Below are positions 1 through 6,904 of a stretch of DNA of 19,115 bases, in pieces. The stretch is from Gammaproteobacteria bacterium. GTDB lineage: Bacteria > Pseudomonadota > Gammaproteobacteria > HK1. The position numbers and the translations under genes are program-made. How positions within the stretch are numbered: position 1 is the stretch's first letter; every line of letters starts with the position of its first letter. The stretch is taken from the NCBI GenBank assembly GCA_022822245.1, contig JAJECB010000356.1, positions 1-19,115 of the forward strand, in the 5' to 3' direction. The notes under the pieces were generated by a model. It worked only from the letters and a program-made list of their open reading frames with translations. It was not told the DNA's origin and searched no databases.

Positions 1-716
1 AAGGGCTCGATGCCCTCGATCCCGGCGGGCGGGGTGGTGCCGGGATCGGCGAGGACCTCGAGGTCGGGGTGGGCGCGCCAGACGTCCTCGGGAACGAGGC
101 GCACCCCGGCCGCTCCGGTCGCGACCGCGATCCGGCACCCGTCGAGGGTGCCCGCGAGGGAGGCCCCGCCGCTCACCGCGACCGGCTCGCAGGAGACCTC
201 GAAGCGCTCCGAGACCCGTTCCGCCGCGGTCTTCGCCCGGTCGAACGAGCGCGAGCTGAGGCGCACTTCTGCCCCCGCCCGGCCGAGGAGGCCCGCAATC
301 CGCTGGCCCACCGGTCCCGTCCCCGCGAGCACGACGGCCGCCTGTCCCGCGAGCGGGGTTTCGTCCTCCGCGCCTCCGTGCCCGGCCAGCATCAGGGCGA
401 CGGCGGCCGCCGCGGTGGTGTTCGCGCCGTTCGAGTCGAGCATCACCGACACGCGGAAACCGCCGAAGAAATTCCGGCGGACCGCCGCGAGCAGCGCTTC
501 GCCCGCCGCGAGGTCGCTCCCCCCGACGAAGAGGGCGGAGTTCTTCTTGTGCGCCGGCCCTCGCGTGTAGATGACCCCTTCCACGGCCGGCCCGCAGCTC
601 TCCGGCGTCACCCCGGGAAGCGAGATCAGGTGGTCGGCACCGCCGTCGTAGGCGACCACCGCGTCGAAGGTGCTCGGGGAGGGGTCGGTGTCGAGCTGAA
701 AGAGGAGCTTCTTCAT
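1..716 (-). CDS. mtdB: Methylene-tetrahydromethanopterin dehydrogenase, 3' end outside the window
   Basis: Reading leftwards from an ATG at 716, the frame is open to the window edge (238 codons). It begins MKKLLFQLDTDPSPSTFDAV and continues with AYDGGADHLISLPGVTPE, GVIYTRGPAHKKNSALFVGG, FFGGFRVSVMLDSNGANTTA and a nucleotide-binding glycine motif GTGPVG at about residues 132-137. This is the pattern of MtdB-type enzymes, which oxidise methylene-tetrahydromethanopterin with NAD(P) in the cytoplasm during formaldehyde oxidation in methylotrophs and other C1-oxidising proteobacteria. The family is usually a little under 300 residues, so roughly the last 50 are missing. It is divergent from the cyclohydrolase gene at 835, leaving a 118-base shared spacer in which I see no convincing promoter. 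MtdA-like proteins are related, but the N-terminus fits MtdB better. Recognised from memory of the family, not by alignment. Confidence 0.88.
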   Translation of the reverse strand, partial: MKKLLFQLDTDPSPSTFDAVVAYDGGADHLISLPGVTPESCGPAVEGVIYTRGPAHKKNSALFVGGSDLAAGEALLAAVRRNFFGGFRVSVMLDSNGANTTAAAAVALMLAGHGGAEDETPLAGQAAVVLAGTGPVGQRIAGLLGRAGAEVRLSSRSFDRAKTAAERVSERFEVSCEPVAVSGGASLAGTLDGCRIAVATGAAGVRLVPEDVWRAHPDLEVLADPGTTPPAGIEGIEP

Positions 717-834
717 GTCGGGCGCGTGCTATGGTTGCGGGAGGAGGGCTCCGGGAACCGTCCGCTCCGGCCGAGGGCCGGTGCGCGGTCGGGAGCCGCC
801 GCCGAACATCCTCTGAGGACATCCTGACGACGCC

Positions 835-1458
835 ATGATAGTGGATCGGTCCATCCGCGAGTTCCTGGGCGAGCTCGCATCGTCCGCCCCGACGCCGGGC
901 GGGGGGAGCGCGGCCGCGCTCGTCGGCGCGGTCGGGGCCGCGCTCCTCGCCATGGTCGGCAACCTCACCGCCGGCAAGAAGGGCTACGAGGCGGTGGACC
1001 GGTCGATGCGCGACCTCGTGGCGGAGTCGGACCGGCTGCGGGGCGAGCTCGCGCGTCTCGCGGACGAGGACGTGCGCGTGTTCGGCGAGGTGATGGCCGC
1101 GTACCGGATGCCGCGCGGCGACGACGCCGAGCGCGCCGCCCGCCGGGACGCCATCCAGTCCGCCCTCCTCGACGCCACCGAAGCTCCGCTCAAGCTCGCC
1201 CGGGTGTGCGCGGAGGTGATCGACCTCGCGGCGACGGCCGCCGAGGAAGGCAACTCGAACGTGGTGAGCGACGCGGGGGTCGGGGTGGTCGCCGCGCATG
1301 CGGCCCTTCGCGCGGCCGCGCTCAACGTCTGGATCAACGCGGGCTCCATCGACGACCGGGAATTCGCGGACCGGGCGGTCGCGGAGCTCGAACGCCTGCT
1401 CGCGGTCGGCGCGGAACGCACCGAGGCGGTGTTCGCGCGGGTCCGCGAGCGGCTCTGA
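835..1458 (+). CDS. fchA: Methenyltetrahydrofolate cyclohydrolase / cyclodeaminase family (FchA-like)
   Basis: 207 residues, close to the usual ~208 of Methylobacterium-type FchA. The N-terminal signature is clear: IREFLGELASSAPTPGGGSA (residues 7-26), where the PTPGGGSAAAL segment is characteristic of the formiminotransferase-cyclodeaminase C-terminal fold. Near the C-terminus come GNSNVVSDAGVGV and the alanine-rich helix ending in NVWINAGSI, also typical. The enzyme interconverts methenyl- and formyl-tetrahydrofolate in the cytoplasm. The family also includes histidine-degradation cyclodeaminases, but no hut gene is nearby and the divergent neighbour is mtdB-like, so a C1 role is more likely. 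The ATG at 835 has only a weak, distant GAGGAC upstream, and a GTG two codons later (841) is an alternative. A 213-base spacer follows, with nothing I can support in it. Confidence 0.85.
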   Translation: MIVDRSIREFLGELASSAPTPGGGSAAALVGAVGAALLAMVGNLTAGKKGYEAVDRSMRDLVAESDRLRGELARLADEDVRVFGEVMAAYRMPRGDDAERAARRDAIQSALLDATEAPLKLARVCAEVIDLAATAAEEGNSNVVSDAGVGVVAAHAALRAAALNVWINAGSIDDREFADRAVAELERLLAVGAERTEAVFARVRERL

Positions 1459-1671
1459 GCGAGGGCGGCCCGGGGGGCGGCCACCGCGGGGTCGCGGCGC
1501 CCCGCTACCATGGGCAAGGGCCGGTTTCTCGATCCGCGGGACTTCCTGGCCTCCCTCTCGGGATACCATCGCAGCCAAGAAGAGACGAGCGCGTGCGGGA
1601 TGGGCACCCGCGTCCGGATCAACCCCTGAACGGCGTCGCGTCTCTCCGCCACCGGAACAAAGGGAGCCGTC

Positions 1672-2007
1672 ATGAGCTACATCTTCATCGCCAGCATGGA
1701 CGTCGACCCGGACAAGGAGGATCTCTTCAACGAGGTCTACGACTCCGAGCACATCCCGTTCATCCTCCGGGTCCCGGGGGTGCACTCCGCGACCCGGTAC
1801 ACCGCCGAACCGTTCGAGGTGGAGATCGGGGGAGAGCGCAAGCGCATCGAGCCCGACGGACCTCGCTACTCCGCGGTCTACGAGATCGACGGCCCGGAGG
1901 TGCTGCTCAGCCGGGAGTGGACCGCGGCGGCCGAGAAGGGGCGCTGGGCGGGCGAGGTCCGGCCCTACACCCGCAACCGCCGCCACGAGATCCGCAAGCG
2001 GATGTAG
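1672..2007 (+). CDS. Small EthD-like / dimeric alpha-beta barrel protein, function unknown
   Basis: 111 residues, preceded by a good ribosome binding site (GGGAG five bases before the ATG). The sequence has the layout of ferredoxin-like dimeric alpha-beta barrel proteins of the EthD type: a first strand MSYIFIASMDV, then an acidic helix followed by YDSEHIPFILRVPGVHSATR (residues 23-42), and a later strand PRYSAVYEIDGPEVLLS. The 'EHIP...VPG...A.RY' and 'Y.A.YE.D.PEVL' patterns recur in these small proteins, which often act in stress or catabolic clusters without a defined reaction. It stands alone between fchA and a convergent corB-like gene; the repeat at 2054-2232 separates it from the latter and may end both transcripts. 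The fold is a reasonable call. No specific function can be given. Confidence 0.7.
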   Translation: MSYIFIASMDVDPDKEDLFNEVYDSEHIPFILRVPGVHSATRYTAEPFEVEIGGERKRIEPDGPRYSAVYEIDGPEVLLSREWTAAAEKGRWAGEVRPYTRNRRHEIRKRM

Positions 2008-2053
2008 TCGCTCCGCTCCCGGTCGCCGGCCCCTGCCCCGGTCCGGTGCCCTG

Positions 2054-2232
2054 GCCGCAGTAATTCACCGATGTCCTGCTGCGGACACCAATCTGCATGC
2101 GGTAGCGGGCCGTACTCCCTCAAGCCGCTTCGACGTAGGTACGGCTACGCCTTCAGCGTCTTTCGGTCCGTGCGGCCCACTACCACAAGCAGCTTGGCGC
2201 CCTCGCGACGAACATCGGTGAATTACTGCGGC
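2054..2232 (-). repeat. Palindromic structured repeat, copy 1 (between convergent genes)
   Basis: The ends are a perfect 21-base inverted repeat (2054-2074 with 2212-2232). Inside are a 9-base helix (2083-2091 with 2194-2202), a 12-base helix (2101-2112 with 2173-2184, one mismatch) and a core hairpin CGTAG/CTACG around 2134-2149. The core 2112-2174 matches the reverse complement of 3604-3666 at 60 of 63 positions. The mismatches in the inner helices are C.A on the plus strand but G.U on the minus strand, so if it is an RNA it is probably made leftwards, downstream of corB. The left-hand repeat arm overlaps no gene; the right-hand arm ends at the first base of the corB stop codon. It could also serve as a terminator. 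Confidence 0.85.
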
Positions 2233-3518
2233 TAGTCCGGCGGCTCGGCCGGGGTGCGCCGGCGCGGATCGACGCGCGCGGTCTTCACCGCGTGCTCGGT
2301 GGTCTGCATGATCTCGATCGGGTAGCCGGAGATGAGGACGCTCGTGCCGGGCTCCGGGATCGACTCCAGGTGTTCCAGGATGAGGCCGTTCAGCGTCCTT
2401 GGCGCGAGCGGTCCCTCCCCCGACAGGGAGGAGCCGATTGTCCGGTCGAGGTCGCGGATGCTGGTCCCTCCGTCCACGAAGAACGTGCCGTCCTGCTGGG
2501 GGTGCACGTCCGCGGACATCGCGGCCGCCCCGGTTGCGAACTCCCCCACCACCTCCTCGATGATGTCCGCCGGGGTCACCAGTCCCTGGACGTCGCCGTA
2601 CTCGTCCACCACCAGGGCCAACCGCTCCTGGCGTGACTGAAACGCGCGGAGCTGGATGTCGAGCGGGGTTCCGAGCGGCGTGAAGTAGGGCTCCCGAGCG
2701 GCTGCGGCCAAGGCTTCGATGCTGAATTCGCCCCGAGCGATCGGGCCGATCATGCGGCGCAGGTTCACCACCCCCTCGACCGCGTTGACGTTCCCCCGGA
2801 AGATGGGAAGCTGCCGGTGGGGGCTCGCCACGATCGACTCCACGAGCGACCGCTCCCCGTCGTCGAGGTCGAGGCCCGCGATCTCGTTCTGCGGCACCAT
2901 GACGTGGTCCACGGTGACCTTCCGGAGATCCAGCAGCCCCACCAGCATGGAGCGGTAGCGGTCCGACATCCGCAGACCCGCCTCGCTCACCACCGTGCGG
3001 AGCTCCTCCGCGCTGAGGCGCTCCTCGCCGCGCTCCGCGACCCGTACCCGGAGCAGCCGCAGCAGGCCGTTGGCGAGCCAGTTCACGGCCCGGACCAGGG
3101 GGTAGAGGAGCCACAGCAGCGGAGCCAGGATCCGCGCCGCGGGGAACGCGAACCGTTCCGGCTGGATGGCCGCCGCGGTCTTGGGCGCGACCTCGGCGAA
3201 GATGACGATGACGACGGTGAGGGCGATGGTCGCGAGCGCGATCCCCGCCTCGCCGAACAGCTCCAGGGCCGCCCAGGTGGCGAGCGCGGACGCGAGGATG
3301 TTGACGAAGTTGTTGCCGAGGACGATGAGCCCGATGACCCGATCCGGCTGATCGAGGAGCCGGCGGGCCCGTTTCGCCCCCGGGTGGACCCGGGCCAGGT
3401 GGCGCAGCCGGTAGCGGTTGAGCGCCATGAGCCCGGTCTCGGAGCCCGAGAAGAAGGCCGACACCACGATCAGGACCAGCAGGGCCCCGAGCAGCGCGCC
3501 GAGAGAGAGGTCGGTCAT
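2232..3518 (-). CDS. corB: CorB/CorC (HlyC-CNNM) family inner-membrane protein with CBS and CorC_HlyC domains
   Basis: 428 residues. The N-terminal DUF21/CNNM membrane domain has helices at about residues 5-25, 60-82, 93-113 and 128-150, with hallmark motifs AFFSGSETGL (21-30), GNNFVNILASALAT (68-81) and FAEVAPKT (107-114). A CBS pair follows (VDHVMVPQNEIAGLD near 203; VVDEYGDVQGLVTPADIIEE at 303-322). The C-terminal CorC_HlyC domain includes FFVDGGTSIRDLDR. Such proteins are linked to magnesium and divalent-cation transport or efflux, with the CBS domains as nucleotide sensors. In E. coli the relative yfjD (corB) sits near ffh, as here, which supports the symbol, though family members are hard to tell apart. 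The ATG at 3518 has no obvious ribosome binding site. Its upstream region is almost entirely the repeat at 3546-3725, and its TAG stop abuts the other repeat copy. Confidence 0.88.
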   Translation of the reverse strand: MTDLSLGALLGALLVLIVVSAFFSGSETGLMALNRYRLRHLARVHPGAKRARRLLDQPDRVIGLIVLGNNFVNILASALATWAALELFGEAGIALATIALTVVIVIFAEVAPKTAAAIQPERFAFPAARILAPLLWLLYPLVRAVNWLANGLLRLLRVRVAERGEERLSAEELRTVVSEAGLRMSDRYRSMLVGLLDLRKVTVDHVMVPQNEIAGLDLDDGERSLVESIVASPHRQLPIFRGNVNAVEGVVNLRRMIGPIARGEFSIEALAAAAREPYFTPLGTPLDIQLRAFQSRQERLALVVDEYGDVQGLVTPADIIEEVVGEFATGAAAMSADVHPQQDGTFFVDGGTSIRDLDRTIGSSLSGEGPLAPRTLNGLILEHLESIPEPGTSVLISGYPIEIMQTTEHAVKTARVDPRRRTPAEPPD

Positions 3519-3545
3519 CTAAAGCGGGAGCGGAATCGACGGGTC

Positions 3546-3725
3546 AGCCCGGATATCTCACCGACTTTCGTCGCGAGGACGTCAAGATGCCGCTGTGACA
3601 AGGCGCACGGACCGAGAGGCGCTGAAGGCGTAGCCGTACCTACGTCGAAGCGTCTTGAGGGAGTACGCCTTGTCACAGCGAGCAGATTGGCGTCCGCAGC
3701 AGGAAGTCGGTGAGATATCCAGGCT
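3546..3725 (+). repeat. Palindromic structured repeat, copy 2 (corB-ffh divergent spacer)
   Basis: Inverted relative to copy 1. The outer helix pairs 3551-3567 with 3704-3720 perfectly, then after one mismatch AGCC (3546-3549) pairs with GGCT (3722-3725). A 9-base helix pairs 3577-3585 with 3687-3695 (one G.T), and a perfect 15-base helix pairs 3591-3605 with 3666-3680. The core 3604-3666 has the hairpin CGTAG..CTACG. Compared with copy 1 the 15-base helix and most of the outer arms differ in sequence yet still pair, whereas the core and segments such as CCTGCTGCGGAC and CCTCGCGACGAA are conserved. It fills all but 27 and 11 bases of the spacer between the divergent corB and ffh starts, so it must lie in or beside the leader or promoter region of one or both. 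Confidence 0.88.
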
Positions 3726-3736
3726 AAGATCATCGC

Positions 3737-5182
3737 ATGTTCGAAGCCATCAGCGAGCGGCTCTCGCGCACCCTCGGGAACCTCCGCCGGGGCGCGCGCC
3801 TCTCCGAGGACAACATTGCCGAAGCGCTCCGCGAGGTGCGCCGCGCCCTGCTCGAGGCGGACGTCGCGCTGCCCGTCGCCCGCGAGTTCCTCGACCGGGT
3901 GCGCGAGCGCGCGGTGGGGCAGGAGGTGCTGAAGAGCCTCACCCCGGGCCAGGCCCTCGTCGGGGTGGTGCACGAGGAGCTCGTGCGGTTGATGGCGGCT
4001 GAGCATGCGGACCTTGTCCTGAACGTCCCGCCCCCCGCCCCGCTCCTGGTCGCGGGGCTCCAAGGCTCCGGCAAGACTACCACCTGCGCGAAGCTCGCCC
4101 GCTGGCTCTCCGAGCGGCACGGGCGCAAGGCCCTGCTCGCGAGCTGCGACGTCTACCGTCCGGCCGCCATCGAGCAGCTCCGGGTGCTCGCGGGCGAGGT
4201 CGATGCCCCGTTCTTCGAGACCGGGGAGCGCGACCCGGTGGGGATCGCCCGCGCCGCGCTCGCCGAGGCGCGGCGGCGCTTCGTCGACTTCGTGATTCTC
4301 GACACCGCCGGGCGGCTGCACGTCGACGACGAGATGATGCGCGAGGCGAGCGCGATCCACGCTGCCGTGTCCCCGGTCGAGACCCTGTTCGTGGCCGACG
4401 CGATGACCGGGCAGGACGCGGTGAACGTGGTGCGCGCCTTCGACGAGGCGCTCCCCCTTACCGGCGTCGTCCTCACCAAGGCGGACGGCGACGCCCGCGG
4501 CGGGGCCGCGCTCTCGGTCCGCTGGGTGACCGGGAAGCCGGTCAAGTTCCTCGGCACCGGGGAGAAGCTCGACGGGCTCGAAGCGTTCCATGCCGACCGG
4601 ATCGCGTCGCGCATCCTCGGCATGGGCGACGTGCTGACCCTCATCGAGGAGGCGGAGCGCAAGGTCGATCGGGACAAGGCGGAGAAGTTCGCGCGCAAGA
4701 TGGGCGCGGGCAAGCGCTTCGACCTCGAGGACCTCCGCGACCAGGTGCGGCAGATGCGCGGGATGGGGGGGATGCGCACCGTCATGGAACGGCTCCCCGG
4801 GATGGCCCAGCTCCCCTCCGGGGCGATGGACCGGGTCGACGAGCGCGAGTTCGTCCGCACCGAGGCGGTGATCAACTCGATGACCCCGCACGAGCGGCGC
4901 CAGCCGCAGGTCATCCGCGGCGCGCGCAAGCGCCGCATCGCGGCCGGCTCCGGCACCACCATCCAGGACGTCAACCGGGTGCTCAAGCAGGCCGAGCAGA
5001 TGCAGAAGATGATGCGGCGGATGCGCCGCAAGGGCGGGCTCTCGCGGATGATGGGCGGGCTCGATCCGGATGCGCTGCCGGCGGACCTGCTCGCGGGGGG
5101 CGCGCCGGGCGTGGTGCCCGGTGCGGGGCCGGGCCGGGCCGGGCGCCGGGGGGGCAAGCGCCGCCAGCTCCGGCAGAGGTGA
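3737..5182 (+). CDS. ffh: Signal recognition particle protein Ffh
   Basis: 481 residues; the E. coli protein is 453. The N domain covers about residues 1-90. The GTPase domain shows GLQGSGKTT (107-115), DTAGR (189-193), TKADGDARGG (247-256) and GTGEKLDGLEAF (273-284). The C-terminal M domain is methionine-rich (RQMRGMGGMRTVMERLPGM and EQMQKMMRRMRRK) and binds 4.5S RNA and signal sequences. With SRP RNA and FtsY the protein targets inner-membrane proteins co-translationally. The last ~35 residues are a glycine/proline- and arginine-rich tail, slightly longer than usual. The ATG lies 11 bases after the repeat at 3546-3725. A TAAGAT at 3725-3730 resembles a -10 box that would give a nearly leaderless message, but I see no matching -35. 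The usual close neighbour rpsP lies beyond an inserted four-gene cluster. Confidence 0.97.
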   Translation: MFEAISERLSRTLGNLRRGARLSEDNIAEALREVRRALLEADVALPVAREFLDRVRERAVGQEVLKSLTPGQALVGVVHEELVRLMAAEHADLVLNVPPPAPLLVAGLQGSGKTTTCAKLARWLSERHGRKALLASCDVYRPAAIEQLRVLAGEVDAPFFETGERDPVGIARAALAEARRRFVDFVILDTAGRLHVDDEMMREASAIHAAVSPVETLFVADAMTGQDAVNVVRAFDEALPLTGVVLTKADGDARGGAALSVRWVTGKPVKFLGTGEKLDGLEAFHADRIASRILGMGDVLTLIEEAERKVDRDKAEKFARKMGAGKRFDLEDLRDQVRQMRGMGGMRTVMERLPGMAQLPSGAMDRVDEREFVRTEAVINSMTPHERRQPQVIRGARKRRIAAGSGTTIQDVNRVLKQAEQMQKMMRRMRRKGGLSRMMGGLDPDALPADLLAGGAPGVVPGAGPGRAGRRGGKRRQLRQR

Positions 5183-5262
5183 GATGGCGCCACTTCGGGA
5201 TCATACGTTGCGGACAGGTTAGATTCGTTTTAGGTGTGTAGCGACCCAGGGAGCGTCTGCCC

Positions 5263-6378
5263 GTGCCCATCCCGGTTGCCCTCGTCTTCTACGTCGTTCT
5301 TCTGGCCCTCGTGTCGGTCAACATCGTCTACGTGCTGGACTGGCCGCTGTGGTCGGCGCTGGTCCCGACGGTGGCCGCGGCCGGCACCGCGACGATCGGC
5401 GCACGCGCGGCCGCGAATCGTCCGTCCGTGCTCCTGCGTTCCCTCCTCGTGCTCGGAATCATCGGGCTCGTCGCGACCGCGGGGGCGCTCGCCATGCCTG
5501 CGTGGCAGGTGATCGGCTCCGGCGCGAGCGCCTCGGAGGCCGGCCGCCTCGCGCCGATGTTCATCGCCGCCCTCGCTCTCTACGGAGCGAACCTGTGGCT
5601 CGACGCGGCGCTGTCGGGCGGTGAACGCGAAGAGCTGGAGCGCCTTGCGCGCCTGTTCTCCGGGCCGCGCCTCTTCCCGAGCCTGGTCGCCGCGCTCCTG
5701 CTGACCGCGGGCTTCGTTCTCGCCCTGGAGTGGTGCTCCGAGGGCTTCGCGAGCTCCCACGTCGTTACGCGTCGCTTTCTCGAACGCGGGCTCATCCCGC
5801 CAGTCACCGTGCTGCTCTTCTTCTGGGGGCTGATCCTCCTCTCCGGAAAGCGTTGGAACGGCTGGCTCCTCCGGCGCGCCCTGCGTCGGTGGCGGGGTTC
5901 GACCGGCGCCGGCCCTCACCCCGGCGCGCCATCCGGTGCCGCGTTCGGGGCGCCGCCCGTTTCCGATGGGGGGAGCGTGACCGAAACCATCGTGGCCGGC
6001 CTCCAGGGGCTCGCCGCCGACGATGGACGGCTGGACGAGAGCCTGCGGCTGCTGTGGCGGCGATACGAGGAATCCTATCTGGTGCCTCGCTACATCAGTT
6101 GGGCGGTACCGATCCTCGGGTTCATCGGAACGGTGCTCGGCATCTCTCTCGCGGCGGACGGCATCCGCCGCATCATCTCGTCCGACTCGGGGCTCGCGGG
6201 CCTTTCGAGCGACCTGAGCGGGGCCATCGCACCCCTTGGCATCGCGTTCGACACCACGCTCATCGCCCTCTCGCTCAGCGTGCTGCTGACCGGGTTCCTC
6301 GCCCTGGTGCAGCGCGGCGAGGAGCGCACCCTGGCCGCGCTCGAATGGGAGGTCCGGGAAGCGAACCGTGCTCGCTGA
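5263..6378 (+). CDS. Polytopic MotA/TolQ/ExbB-type proton channel protein, first gene of a motor-like cluster
   Basis: 371 residues starting at GTG 5263, with AGGGAG nine bases upstream. The C-terminal part carries the channel signature: PILGFIGTVLGIS (283-295) corresponds to the conserved P-x-LG-x-x-GTV-x-G helix, and GIAFDTTLIAL (326-336) to the helix with the conserved threonine pair. In this family the two helices form the ion path of an inner-membrane pentamer. Ahead of them are about six further hydrophobic segments (near 5-24, 31-47, 57-78, 98-113, 138-155 and 175-193), more than the three-helix ExbB/TolQ plan. A glycine/proline-rich cytoplasmic stretch (210-237) separates the two parts. 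The gene overlaps the next by 11 bases. An AT-richer 80-base spacer before it, with TTGCGG at 5208-5213, could hold a promoter, but the -10 is unconvincing. The family call is firm, the role unknown. Confidence 0.8.
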   Translation: MPIPVALVFYVVLLALVSVNIVYVLDWPLWSALVPTVAAAGTATIGARAAANRPSVLLRSLLVLGIIGLVATAGALAMPAWQVIGSGASASEAGRLAPMFIAALALYGANLWLDAALSGGEREELERLARLFSGPRLFPSLVAALLLTAGFVLALEWCSEGFASSHVVTRRFLERGLIPPVTVLLFFWGLILLSGKRWNGWLLRRALRRWRGSTGAGPHPGAPSGAAFGAPPVSDGGSVTETIVAGLQGLAADDGRLDESLRLLWRRYEESYLVPRYISWAVPILGFIGTVLGISLAADGIRRIISSDSGLAGLSSDLSGAIAPLGIAFDTTLIALSLSVLLTGFLALVQRGEERTLAALEWEVREANRAR

Positions 6379-6904
6379 CGAGCGGCGCGGAGCGCTCTCC
6401 GCCCTCGCCCGCCAGGAGGAGAACAACGCGCCGATGATGGCGATCTTCGGCGGGGTGTTCGCCCTGATGCTCGTCCTTCTCCTGGTGATCAACGTCTACA
6501 CCGGCGAGGCGGCGCGCGAACGGCTCGATCGCGCCTCCGAGGACGGGCGGTATCGGATCGAGCGCCTCGACGGAGGGGCGGGATACGTCGTCATCGTGTT
6601 CCCGGCGGAGATCCGCATCGTCGAGACGGGCGGCGGGGTGCCGAGGGAAGGGATCTGCGAGGCCGGCAGCGCCTTCCGGGACTACGCGGACGGGGTGTAC
6701 GCTCGCCGCGAATCCCAGCTCGTGTTCTTCCTGCTGGAGGGGAGCATCGGCACGATGTTCGAGGCGCGGGAGTGCCTGCGCCGGATGTGGCCGGACCGGC
6801 TCCTGACGATCGGCTGGGTCATCGCCGACGACGAGTTCCTCAAGTCGGTCTCCCTCGGCGAGGTCCCGGAATACATCCGCGACTACGCCGAGTCGCCCCC
6901 GTGA
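6368..6904 (+). CDS. Single-pass membrane protein, ExbD/MotB-position subunit without an acidic helix residue
   Basis: 178 residues from GTG 6368, overlapping the channel gene by 11 bases and the next gene by four (GTGA). A short charged N-terminus is followed by one helix, MMAIFGGVFALMLVLLLVIN (23-42), and a ~135-residue domain expected in the periplasm. This is the size and topology of ExbD/TolR/MotB-type partners, and the gene follows a MotA/ExbB-type gene as those do. The helix contains no Asp or Glu; the acidic residue that carries ions in ExbD and MotB is missing, with Asn-19 and Asn-20 just before the helix. The soluble part (for example RLDGGAGYVVIVFPAEIRIV, then ESQLVFFLLEGSIGTMFEAR) is not one I recognise. 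Assignment as a motor partner rests on topology and position, not clear homology. Confidence 0.6.
   Translation: MLADERRGALSALARQEENNAPMMAIFGGVFALMLVLLLVINVYTGEAARERLDRASEDGRYRIERLDGGAGYVVIVFPAEIRIVETGGGVPREGICEAGSAFRDYADGVYARRESQLVFFLLEGSIGTMFEARECLRRMWPDRLLTIGWVIADDEFLKSVSLGEVPEYIRDYAESPP

Noticed and set aside
1510..1629. 39-codon ORF (MGKGRFLDPRDFLASL...) in the fchA - small-protein spacer
   Set aside because: No ribosome binding site, no recognisable family and ordinary for chance in GC-rich DNA. It is kept only as a possibility.
2065..3114. Long Arg/Gly/Pro-rich open frames overlapping corB and the repeats
   Set aside because: They are out-of-frame shadows of corB in GC-rich DNA. The matching peptides over the two repeats (for example EGVAVPTSKRLEGVR) reflect the DNA repeat, not a shared protein.
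2054..3725. Composite transposon with corB as cargo
   Set aside because: The inverted flanking copies fit the geometry, but there is no transposase, no visible target-site duplication, the outer ends differ between copies, and corB next to ffh is ancestral in Gammaproteobacteria.
3725..3737. Leaderless ffh promoter with TAAGAT at 3725-3730
   Set aside because: The spacing to the ATG would suit a leaderless message, but there is no acceptable -35 at 16-18 bases, so I do not list it as a feature.
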